From positions 31,968,608 to 32,032,607 of the forward strand of contig OU744446.1 of NCBI GenBank assembly GCA_916610825.1: a stretch of DNA of 64,000 nucleotides, read 5' to 3'. This document shows positions 46,201-56,576 of the stretch, piece by piece (positions within the stretch are counted from its first letter, which is position 1; the number at the start of each line of letters is the position of its first letter). This stretch comes from Haliclystus octoradiatus (lineage: Eukaryota; Cnidaria; Staurozoa; Stauromedusae; Haliclystidae). The notes under the pieces were generated by a model. That model was not told where the DNA came from. It did not search any database and saw only the letters and a program-made list of their open reading frames with translations. The position numbers were made by a program, and so were the translations under genes.

Positions 46201-49200
46201 ACGGATTTCAAAGCCAGGTTGCAGATAAGCGGGAATTTTACTTATCCGAGTTGCACAAAGGCGGGTTACACTGTAGTTATCTAATTATCTTGAAAACTTT
46301 GTTGCATAGATTGTGTAAATCACATTCAATTATAATTCATTCAAAAGTTTTCATGTCAGCACTAATGTGTTCAACCTTTTCCCATCTAAACAATATGTAA
46401 GGTTTAATAGAGCATGAAGTATAATTCAGAACGTTTTCTTATTTAAAAACAGCAACATAAATTACGATTCCTGCTTTTGATAAATGTTCAGAGTGAAAAC
46501 AAAGTTTATAAATTATTTGCGGAAAATGTATCTGGAGAAGAAAATCTGCCTTATGTGCAGATAATAAGTAATCAAATTGGAATTAAATTAATCAATCCAG
46601 GAGTGGCTGAGCAAAGTTATGTTGCTCAATGAAATTGGACCTTCTGGAAGGCTAAACAATTAACCTGCAATATAACATTGACCTAATTGGCATGTATGTA
46701 GGCTAATAATGATCTCAATGAAGGCCTTGGCAACAATGTTAATCATCATTTTGTCTATGATATTGTTTTGTAGGCTGCGTAAGGCAAAGATTCTTTTAAT
46801 TGGACTTGGATCACTGGGAAATGAAATCTGTAAAAATATTGTATTGTCTGGTGTAGATCACATGACAATTATGGATCACAGACTCTTAAGCAAGGAAGAT
46901 GCAATGTTTCAATTTCTTGCATCTACACATATGATTGGTAGCTTGGTAAGTTAGATACACCCATTGTGAGTAGTAGAACTTGGTCTTGATAAAGGTTGTC
47001 TTGGACTTGATTTAGAACTTGATTTGGCCTTGGTGTTGTAGAGTTTTGTACATGATAATATATTTGATAGATGTTGACTCTACGAACATTGACATGGAAA
47101 TATAGCGCTTTCATATTACAGTAATTAATTACACGTAGTCTGATGTAAAATATAGATTCAAAATCTATGTCTGTATCATTGATATTGTAATATATTGTAG
47201 GCTTTTGTGCTTGGTTGGTGGGACGGCGGTTGACCATAACCAGGGCTAGGCTACCGTAGACAGCAGACCTGTCACCACCAAGACCAAGCACCAGTCACAC
47301 TGCTATGTCAGTGGAATACCTAATTTACTTACCTAACCATGTCGAGAGAGAGAGAGAGGAGGGAGGGTGTGGACACAATTGATCAGTTGCAATATCGGTT
47401 AGCCTCATTGCAGTATAGCAATTTCCTCAAATGCAGTATAGCACATAATCCGTATGGTGCAGTGTAGCACATACTAATCTATATTGATGAATCTGTGTAG
47501 TATAACACATACTTTGAACTGTGCAGTATAGCACATACTATATAAGTGCAGTATAGCACAATACTCAAAAAAGTGCTGTATAGCACATAAAATAAAATGA
47601 TGATAATGTGCAGTTTAGCACAGGCATACCTTGATGTCAAGCATAGGATGCCACATTGCATTTGACTGTGACAATTAGAAAATGTTATTGCACGTGTAGC
47701 ACATGATAATATGTAGTAGAGTGCTATGCCCAAAATTACCAGAGGCAAGATCTTCACAATTCTCAAAGAGGTAGCAACATGAAAATTCAAGAGCTTCTCG
47801 AAAGCAACTAGCAAGCTAGGTCGCGATGGCAAGAGTGATTGTCACACCCAGCCCTTTGGGACATGCACACACATACAAAGGGTACTGTTACACTCACCGA
47901 CTCGTATTGCTTCAGTAGTTGATCCGCTAACCTGCTGCGTTTTTATCATTGCATCTTGTTCACTCCCGCTACTATTAAACAGCTCCTAGATAGCCTAACA
48001 GTAGCACACCATACATCATTTTAACTTCACTTAAATCTTTGATTTAACCACATTAAGTATTTACTTATTGGTTTAGCTGTAATATAATTATAGATTTGTT
48101 ATTAGGTAATTATTTTCGATATTAAAGCATGAAGGTTAATGTTTGTTAAGTTACTATAATGATAGTTGCTATTATATTAGCTTACTTATTTGATCGGTTT
48201 GCTTTATTTGAATATGCCTTGTTTACTTACAGGCATATGTATATAGAAATAAATTAAAGGGTTGCCATTCATTACATATTACAGGAAGAGAAAGATGTGA
48301 AACAACTGAAGCTATAATATATAAAGACAACAGACAAACAACCCCAGTGTAGTGTTTAGGGCTTTAGACTTTTACCTTAGGGTAGAGTCTTGGATTCATT
48401 TCCTGTTAGAAGGTGTACAATTGATCGGCGTCAAGAAGGGTATCTGGCAATAAAAAGCATACAGCACACAACATTAAGAAAATCCGGTTTGTGGGGGGGG
48501 GGGATGTGTTAAAAAAGTAAATGTCGATTCAATCATCAGCAACAATGATTGTTCCCAATTTAATGGACAATTTACGAGATTTACAAAACTTTTTCTGCTA
48601 CACACAGATCATTCATCAAGTATTATATTATAATCAAATAATTGAATATACTCTTTGGCTCTGCTATGAACGGAATAGGATTTCATTAAAATTTAAATCA
48701 GATGTATTTGTCTTTCAGACTTTCTTAAGGTGATTTATAAATATTTATAAAGCTATAATAATCTAATTTGAATAATTAATTACTTTTGAAACTAATTTAA
48801 TTATCAATATAATTAAAGTAATACTTAACGAACGATTTAAAATGTTTCATAACACAGAAAAATTTATTTATAAATCTACAATCTACATGTGTATCTATTT
48901 ATGGGACCTTGAGTAACATCCATTTATCCTACTATTCTGATATGTTGTTTTGACTGATTCTAGAGAGTCGAAGCATCATACGAGAGAGCAAAGGCATTGA
49001 ATCCAATGGTTGATCTGAAGACTGATAAAGATGAAATTTGTAACAAAAACGATGATTTTTTTACCAATTTTGATGTCGTTTGTATGACAAATTGTTCTTT
49101 TGCAGACCAGGTGAGCTTTCTTAGCTTGTATCACTTTAAATCAATTAATCTCTTCATTTTACAATAAATGTAGCTGCAAGAAATAAGTTTCACAGATTGT

Positions 49201-52093
49201 TATACAGTTAGTTTGATGTTAATTTGTACAGGATCTGAATGCCCGTCCAAATGTTTAGTATTTGGGATACTGCAAAATGTCAACATTTGCTGTTGATGAT
49301 GTCTTGGCAACTACATTAGATTAGGCAAATGACTCAACCAAACATACAATAGTTAATAAAAAAATCGCTAAGGTTACCATAATATATAGGTGACCACTCT
49401 ATAGAGGTTAACCGTATGATTCTGTTCAATTGTATAACATTCTGAAAACTGTGAAGCAAGAAGAGCAAAAACTTATTAATATGAATATGCTGTTGTAAAT
49501 ATTTCTTCAGTAACATATTCAACTTAAACTGTTGGGTAGTTTTCAATTGTCAAACTTTTCAGGTTGAAGTAACATAGCCTAGACCTACCGGTATGAAATG
49601 CTTTCATCTTGATTTTGTAGGTTCGTGTGAATAAAATTTGTAGAGGATCAGGTGTTAAATTCTTTTCAGCTGACTGCTTTGCGAATTATGGCTTTAGTTT
49701 TGCTGATCTGGGAAAGCACAGATATACAGAGTAAGTTGGAAACACAATATCTTGACTTGACCATTACCATCAAAAATTATCATTTAGTCATTGACTAATA
49801 GATCAACATAGAAATCCAGCAAAATCCAGCAAAATCCAGCAATCCAATTCTAAATTTTAGCTGTTAATGACCTCTCCGAAAATTATTTGCGGAAAATAGA
49901 TCTTGTGAAAATTCTTCCTAAATATAGTTAGTTAATTGAAATTTCACTGTAATGTCTTTTTGTTCAGAACAGTTAAGAAAGTCAAATCAGCTGAAATCGA
50001 TGTCGCTAATGAAAATGGGGAACCACCACTGAAGAAAACAAAAGAAATAGATGATGATGATGAAGAAATTGTTGAAAAGGTATTGATTTTATCCTTTTTC
50101 ATTTTGTGTGGTGGTGGAACTCATATAGGCAGATTGCACCGTACGTCCATTATATGAGAAGCAAATGATGAATCTCTGGCAAAATAGTTCATGAACAGAA
50201 AATAGTCCACTTTTTCATGAGCAATTCATTGACAGTTCAAGAAAAATCTTATTTTGAACTGTTCTGTTTGAAGTTTATGAAATAATGAAACATTTGAAAA
50301 TGTGATGATTTCATCAATTGTTTGTTATGAAATTCATTAGTTGTTGATGGATTGTGTTTGTGAACTTCCATTAACTGGGGTCTTGAAAGGGTGCTAAAAG
50401 AAATTTGTAATCGATTTGAATCAATCTGTCACTATAGACTAGATAGTGAGTATTATGAACATTATGAAATTTTTTTATCTAGGATTGTAATGACATCTGT
50501 ATGAAATACTAATTATATATTGTGTTTTTCAGGTTATAGAATTTGTATCATTAGAAGATGCAACAAGTAATTGTGTTTTCAAAGGAATGAAAGAAAAACA
50601 AATTTTAAAGATTTCCAAATCATACTTTGTTGCCCGAGGTAAGAACATTTTGATAAATGAAATGATCATCTCTTTCCAATGCCTTTGGATTACTGTTTGC
50701 CTATCCCCTGCAGAAATCAATTCATGAGCTCGTATAAATGATGATGTTTGCATGTATAAATCATTTATTCCGGTTAGCTAACAAGCCAAGAGTTCTACAG
50801 ATGAACAATTGCCATATTGAATTCATGGACTGCAATTTATAAGTAGAATACTCAGTCCATACATGTCTGCCTTATTGATGCAGCTTCCTAATTCTTAATT
50901 CATTTTTCTGAATATTTTCTCATGCAGTTATGTGGAAATTTTACGAAAAGTATGGACGGTACCCAACATTACAAACCAAAACAAAAGATTGGGAAGATAT
51001 GTTGGCATTAAGAGATGAGATTACCGAATCTATGGGAGTCGGTAGTGAAATGCTTGATGATTCATTTGTAAGGTAGGTCTGTATTATTAGACTGTGCAAA
51101 ATGAATGATATTGCCAGTCTCAATCATGATGAACATTGATCTAGGTTATACTGAAACGCTACTTAAATTCCATTGAAAACATACTGAAATGGTTTTGGGT
51201 ATTGAATAATGATCTTTATTAAAATTGATTTATGATTTCTAGTTTCTCTCTTGGACATCTCTATCCTGTATGCTGCGTCATTGGTGGTGTTTTATCACAA
51301 GAAATCATCAAGGTAAACTAACACACAATTAAGCCAAACCTTGAAGGCCTGTTTAATAATATTTTGTGTTGAGATACTTAATCCTGTGCATATAAACATG
51401 TTAACAATCCTAACATAAATAGCCTTGATGTGATTTTTTATTTGTTTATGTCTTCGCTCGAACTCAACCAACCAGAGGAAGTGAGTCTTTGTAATGATCA
51501 GCATAACAAAGGATAAACATTCAAGTATTTCATAGTATAGGCTATCATATGAACATTTTACGGCTTATGCGTAGGTGTGAAACTTGTTACGACAAAATGC
51601 GTAGAGTTCATGAACTGTTCATGAACCTCTTGAATTGTTCATGAACAGTTCATGAACTTTGAAAGCTTTCATGAACTATTCATGAACACCTTATAAACAG
51701 TTCATGAACATTTCATAAACAGTTCATGAATACTTTATGACTGCTCCATGAAATAGTTCTTGAACATTAAATGACCTACTTTTCATGCACTTTTTCATTA
51801 ACTATTTCACAGCAGTTGTGAATTTGTCATACAGGTGAACAGGTAATGTCAATAATAGTGCCAACCTCTGCACGTAGTACAGTGAGTGCTATTCCAATTT
51901 AATAAACTAACTAGTATGAACTATTGAATGCCACCTGTCCTAAATCATCTAAATGGTCAAATATTGTGAATTGTAGTTTTATATTATATTTTTTTAGTGT
52001 GTATCAAGATCTGGTAAACCTCATGACAACTTCTTCCTTTATGATGGAACCTGTGATGGGGGTATGATAGAATGTATTCAACCGCATAATTAG
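43205..52093 (+). CDS. SAE1: SUMO-activating enzyme subunit 1
   Basis: The non-catalytic half of the SUMO E1. It pairs with UBA2/SAE2 in the nucleus to adenylate SUMO. Nine exons: 43205-43314, 46774-46945, 48964-49110, 49621-49730, 49968-50079, 50533-50638, 50928-51072, 51243-51312, 51998-52093, joining to 355 codons plus a stop; human has 346. Landmarks: YDRQIRLWGVESQKR, the nucleotide-fold glycine motif 'ILLIGLGSLGNEICKNIVLS', ALNPMVDL, VKFFSADCFANYGF, an acidic DDDDEE linker, YPVCCVIGGVLSQEIIK and a C-terminal 'NFFLYDGTCDGG'. At the exon 2/3 junction the protein reads GSL-RVEAS where human has GSVGRNRAEAS, so three residues (GRN) are absent unless a microexon lies in the 2-kb intron. The ATG is the only one ahead of the conserved block. 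Confidence 0.93.
43782..44150. mobile_element. GC-rich foldback element
   Basis: 'ggaagagggtgaagcccagt' (43845) and the inverse 'agggtgaatccctcttcc' (44101) are long inverted arms, both next to 'tctgcattc'/'gaatgcaga'. The ends caggggcggat and gcggatgcacccccc are hAT-like but not exact. Near the middle of the right arm lies a perfect 20-bp palindrome. It is in SAE1 intron 1. Confidence 0.55.
45380..45541. mobile_element. gttcatgaac-family MITE, best copy
   Basis: Left end 'ccctttgaaaaacagttcag' and right end 'ctgaactgttttcgcagggg' are inverted. Arms continue through 'gagttcatgaacagttcatg' and 'aatgttaaatggc'/'gccatttaatgtt'. The whole 162 bp is nearly one palindrome. No coding capacity. It lies in SAE1 intron 1. 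Confidence 0.8.
46089..46273. mobile_element. CAGTGTAACCCGC-ended MITE with TA flanks
   Basis: Left end ccgtgtaacccgctt and right end 'aaggcgggttacactg' are inverted and flanked by TA. The interior contains 'tatccgaatttgcagatatc'. The short open frame through it (45993-46400) is not a gene. It lies in SAE1 intron 1. Confidence 0.75.
47347..47370. repeat. GA-rich microsatellite
   Basis: (GA)n grading into GGAGGGAGGG in SAE1 intron 2. Confidence 0.85.
47409..47709. repeat. irregular array of TGCAGTATAGCACATA motifs
   Basis: About nine copies of a 14-16 bp motif are spaced irregularly. Five (starting 47457, 47521, 47546, 47573 and 47608) keep the self-complementary form GTGC-N6-GCAC. Spacers are not conserved in length or sequence. 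It lies in SAE1 intron 2. Confidence 0.8.
50185..50385. mobile_element. gttcatgaac-family MITE, diverged
   Basis: Carries 'atagttcatgaacagaaaat', 'ttcatgagcaattcattgac' and related words in SAE1 intron 5. The ends are unclear. Confidence 0.5.
51600..51836. mobile_element. gttcatgaac-family MITE
   Basis: A dense run of gttcatgaac words with 'taaatgacctacttttcatg' in SAE1 intron 8. The ends do not show the usual gcagggg form. Confidence 0.6.
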
Positions 52094-52269
52094 CTATTAG
52101 AATAATTGTAAATACTCTTGTAACGGATCGGTATTCAACTGAATAATTATATCATACATGTAGAACTAAATTGGAAGATATTATTGAAATTAATTTGGTT
52201 ATTGGTGTCTGGGAGAGTTTCTGGGGGTAGTTTGACCATTTTCGATGTGGATGCATTACAATAGTTTGA

Positions 52270-52275
52270 AATAAA
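52270..52275 (+). terminator. polyadenylation signal candidate for SAE1
   Basis: AATAAA about 175 bp after the SAE1 stop, in the run gaaataaataaaa. Confidence 0.5.
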
Positions 52276-52677
52276 TAAAAAATATTAAGATGCATTAATG
52301 CAACAACAGTTGAATTTGATTGAATTTCAAATTTTTGAGTAGGATAAATGTTTTGAAATCAATACTCTAAATCTTTGGGATAATCCCGTTAAAGATAATT
52401 CTAAGAGCTGACACCTCCCCTTAGCTATAGCCAGTGTATGGAATCTCCTGTATAACAGCTCGTATTAATGCTCATGACTAACATTACAGATAGCCTGCAT
52501 GCAGCATTTCATACGCAATATAACACATGACATACACTTATTACCGATCTACATGTAAGACAAATTATTGCTACCATGTAAATTCTACATAACAGAATTA
52601 TTTACAAATCTGTTCATGCTGCTTCTTGACCCGCTTCTTGATGCATGAATTTGTAAAATTAGTGTTCAACAACTTTT

Positions 52678-52884
52678 ACTACCAACTCCAAAACCATGAA
52701 AATGTTGTGAAAACACCATGATAATGTAAAAAAGTGAAAACCACAAATATTGTAAGCCATGAAAAAGTTTGAAAACTATGAAAATATCTATATTCACGAT
52801 ATTAAAATTTGAAAATGCAATGAAAACGCAATGAAAACGCAATGGAATTTCACGATTTTTTTCACGGTTTTTGGTGTCATTAGT
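52678..52884. mobile_element. MITE, second copy of the 11087-11296 family
   Basis: Starts 'actaccaactccaaaaccat' and ends 'ttcacggtttttggtgtcat'. The interior has 'gaaaacgcaatgaaaacgca' words. It is inverted relative to the copy in MIPOL1. Confidence 0.65.
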
Positions 52885-53208
52885 GTTTTACTGTTGAAAA
52901 TCATGTTATATTTAAAGTTCTCATTACTTAAAACTGTTTATAATGACCGATAGTTTTATGATTTTGTTGTGAATAAAATAGTATAAGTAGGTTGTAAATA
53001 ATAAGTCCGATTTGTAAGGCGGCTGTTTCTGTAGAATTAATTCACTCAAGCAAAGAAGACAAAAGATACAAAGATACAGAAGATTAATCATTGTGAAACA
53101 TTCATTGTATATTTTATCCCACCCTAAACTCCTTTCTCATAAATACCATTCTGTTATAATATTATATCATTTTACCAAAATATACGTAAAGCGGAATTAA
53201 ATAAAATT

Positions 53209-54102
53209 ATGGAATTAAATACATCAACGTCTAGTGAATATGCTAAAAGCTACAGTACATTTGTCAAATATTCTTCGCAAGCTGGCAAAAATGTAGAATT
53301 GATTGCAAATAAAGTACGAAATTGCAACGTTTTGAGTAAAACCAAATTGGATTATATTCGCATTTTATCGATTGGAGCTGGCACTGGAGAATTCGATTTA
53401 TTATTAATTGAAATGATTTTAAAAGAATTAAAAAGCATAGAATCTAAATTAATTATTGAATATACAGTAATTGAACCAAATAAAGATTTTGTAAAAGAAT
53501 TTGAAACAAGAATTATTGAATCAAAACATGGAATGGAAAATGTTAAATTTGTATGGCACGTAACTAATTTGGAAGAAATTCAAATGAATTTGATTGAAGA
53601 ACAAATCAAATATAATGTTATATTATCGATACATAGTATATATTATTTTAATGATCTTAAAGGGTTATTATCTAAAACATTTGAAGATTTACTCGATGAA
53701 AATGATGGCTACGCTTTTATAATGGCGTCCCCTGAACAGGGTCATGTTTTAAGAGTTGCTGATCATTTAGAAAAACTCCAAGGCTTAGAGAAATCAAGTA
53801 TACCTAACAGCGTATCGGATGTTTTAAATTTAGTAACAGAAATGAAAGAGTTTCAATTCGATATTGAAAATGCTACACATCCAGTACAAGTTACTAAAGT
53901 GTTTGATTCTGATTCAGAAGACGGGAATTATTTGCTAGATTTTTTTACTCATACGTGTCATTTTAGAAGAAATATTGATCAAATAATTTTAAATGAAATT
54001 CTTGATTTCATGAAAAGTTTAGCGAAAATTGAAGATGGAGAGTATTATGTTTTTGACGAAGTTGTGCTTATCACTATTTACAAATCTATTGTACAGATGT
54101 AA
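53209..54102 (+). CDS. histamine N-methyltransferase-like SAM methyltransferase, intronless
   Basis: A single uninterrupted frame of 297 residues; human HNMT has 292. The class I SAM-binding motif I is ILSIGAGTGEFDL (about residues 51-63), motif II is YTVIEPNKDFVKEF, followed by NVKFVWH, and the HNMT-type C-terminal DGNYLLDFFTHTCHF (about residues 244-258). The family methylates small imidazole or related amines in the cytosol; the substrate here is not predictable. Human HNMT has introns and every neighbouring long gene here is split, so the lack of introns suggests a retrocopy that stayed open. No poly-A remnant or target-site duplication was identified. The ATG at 53209 is the first in the frame. 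A weak alternative is a carnosine- or other amine-specific relative. Confidence 0.82.
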   Translation: MELNTSTSSEYAKSYSTFVKYSSQAGKNVELIANKVRNCNVLSKTKLDYIRILSIGAGTGEFDLLLIEMILKELKSIESKLIIEYTVIEPNKDFVKEFETRIIESKHGMENVKFVWHVTNLEEIQMNLIEEQIKYNVILSIHSIYYFNDLKGLLSKTFEDLLDENDGYAFIMASPEQGHVLRVADHLEKLQGLEKSSIPNSVSDVLNLVTEMKEFQFDIENATHPVQVTKVFDSDSEDGNYLLDFFTHTCHFRRNIDQIILNEILDFMKSLAKIEDGEYYVFDEVVLITIYKSIVQM

Positions 54103-55124
54103 ATTAAAGATACAGTTTTCAACTCTGTTGTATTATTTGTTTTTCATTATTTACCCTTATACAAATTCTGCTAAGAAAAAACTGGTGGTCTTTTAATAAC
54201 GATTTGATCACGCATTGGTGATACTGCTTTGAATCTGCTTAACTCAGCTGTATACGTCATATTTGCGTAGTTTCAATAAGATAACACTGATACTAAACAG
54301 GTAAGCAGGCTAAGTATAGGTATTATAGAATATAGATAGGATAACAGACACGAAGCTTTTAAAATGAATAGATATATCCAGTTCAGGAAACGAACTTAAA
54401 CTGAACTAATACGATGCTTTTAAAATTCATAATTCTTATTCAAATGCTGTCTTGAAACACCGAACGCCTGGCTTTCGACTTGGGCCCGGCTGCGATTGCA
54501 GGTCAGTGCTCGGGATGCCTATAATTCCGATTCCGTATTGCCTTCTAATGATTTTGCCTATCCAGATATTGATATATAATGTTCCGTCCATCTTACGCCT
54601 TACATATTTGCTACACAAAGAACGTCACAAATCACGGTCAGACATAGCTGACAAAGAAACATGTAAATAATACAATTCACGATACAAAATATTATGAAAA
54701 GATACTACTTCCCCATAGTACTCCCCGTACTTCCCCATAGGATTGTCTGAGGCATATATCATACGCTATACAGTTGTGATGTACTATTCGATGTTCTGTA
54801 TTCTGATTGGCTGAGATCTACGCTTCCAATATATCATCACTGACGTAATTTTCAAGTTGAATAGATGATCATAATTACAAGATGTTTCAAGATTAATCAT
54901 AAGATGTTTCAAGATCGAGGTGAATAGATGATCTTGACATCCAAAGGCAATTCCACATTCTTAGATATGTACAAATTATTCTTGTCACTAGAAAACATTC
55001 TTGAAAGAAGAATGTTAAAGAATAAATACATTCTTAGCGGGATTTTCAAAGTTTGCTGTTTGTAAACAACACTACTATGAAAGCCTGAAACCAGCTATCA
55101 TGCTACGTAATTAGAAGTACAGTA

Positions 55125-55165
55125 TCTGTCTGATGATCGCATAAAGCGAGAAACTTCATTACAGA
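55125..55165 (+). ncRNA. hammerhead-ribozyme-like motif, copy 3
   Basis: TCTGT pairs with ACAGA as stem I (5 bp). Core CTGATGA, stem II TCGC/GCGA with loop ATAAA, core GAAAC and the triplet ATT at the cleavage position follow. One stem III pair is a C-A mismatch, which would weaken it. The compensating sequence of stem I relative to copy 2 suggests the fold was under constraint. Confidence 0.42.
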
Positions 55166-56154
55166 AAAGGAATGCGTAGTCTTCATAATATGTATGTACA
55201 TTATTAAACTGAAATCGTGAGTACATTAAAAGATATGGCTAAGAAAACTTTATAAACGGATTACTTAAGTAGATCATTGAATCCAAATTGATAAATTTAA
55301 ATAAATAGCTATATAGGCATTCCAAAATCAATTTAAACTTCAGTTATGTTCGAATCCATAATGCGATGGGAATAGAAAAGACACTTCTTTTTAGCAACTT
55401 TTGATCATCATCAACGATCACCTCCCATCTAGATACTCCCTTTTACATTCACATAATGAAGTACTCATTTTCCCATATCTTTGCAATGTATTAATATTCG
55501 TTACAATGCAAATGCATTTGAAACAAGCAATAGATAACATCTCATCATCAAGTCAAACCATGAGTCAAACAGACGTTGTCTCAGCTATTGAGAGTTTCTG
55601 ATGATGATTGAAGGACATGACCTATATGGCTATAGGCTATAGGTACAGTATTTGAATGAATTACACGTCTATAGTCATGTGACAAGATCTGCCGCCAAAA
55701 TGTAGATACATATCTTTCTGACTGGGAGACAATAGGCATCTGTAAAATTATAAAAGGAATGTATTTGTCAAAAACCAGGATTTTGGGAATCGAAATGTCT
55801 TTCTGACTGTAATTTGTCGATCTTAGATTAACGTGTAACGCGAATCAAATAAAACGACGGAGACAAGAACAGGCCAAAAACGATTCTGAAAATGACAACT
55901 GCCAGAAACACAAGATAACTGACATAATGCAGAGACAATTGATCGCAACACAAAATCAAGAAAATGCACTAAACACAAGGCACTGGTGTTTGTCCATATT
56001 TGGATTATTTGATGTCATTGATACTGTGATTAAGCAGTTGGCGTGTAAAGGGATCACTTTATTAGCCCGTTTAAAAGATGACTTCTTACATGCTGAGTCA
56101 TTGTCATAACGTCTATTTCTTTTCCTTTCCTGGGAGCATGTGATGATATACCAC

Positions 56155-56201
56155 TGATCTATATAATAACATATTCTTATAGCATGTTATTATATAGATC
56201 A
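56155..56201. repeat. perfect 18-bp hairpin
   Basis: tgatctatataataacat and its exact reverse complement are separated by 11 nt. One more C-G pair extends the base. It is about 375 bp upstream of the BMP receptor homologue start codon. Confidence 0.9.
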
Positions 56202-56576
56202 GAGCATGATCAGAGTGATTTACGCGCAGATTTTAGATTTTTTAATTTGGCGCTAATTTCCCGCGTAAAATAGAAAGACTGGACACAATCCATAAGATGT
56301 TGACGTTCCCTTACCCCCTAATCAGCACCCCATTGTCTTGGAAAATTGTCACGGTCCAGCAGTCAGATGTCGAAGAAAGTCAAAAATGTGTTACAGTTTC
56401 ACACTCTACGGGGAGGCTAAGTGATTTTAAAAGATTGGCGTTGAAAATAATGGATGTTCTACTTTTCAAAAGTATAGAATCTCGTCTTACACGTAAAAAA
56501 GAGTCTCGAAAGTTTTAATTTGTAATGATATCGGAGTTTTTATCGAAGGGAGACCATGAAAAGTTTGAATTGAAGC

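Larger units (their letters stand above)
54103..56576. other. intergenic region between HNMT-like gene and BMP receptor homologue
   Basis: Holds the third hammerhead-like motif (55125), an open frame of unknown nature at about 55812-56109 (it contains QRQLIATQNQENALNTRHW and follows an acceptor-like 'tcgatcttag'), and a perfect hairpin (56155-56201). No recognised gene. Confidence 0.4.

Noticed and set aside
45993-46400. 135-codon open frame in SAE1 intron 1
   Set aside because: It crosses a MITE (46089-46273), has no recognisable motif and overlaps an opposite-strand frame of similar quality.
47409-47709. CRISPR-like spaced repeats
   Set aside because: Spacers vary widely in length, the motif is short and degenerate, and the context is a eukaryotic intron.
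55812-56109. possible unknown exon after an acceptor-like site
   Set aside because: Open for about 98 codons, but there is no recognised family and no partner exon. Kept only as a comment on the intergenic region.
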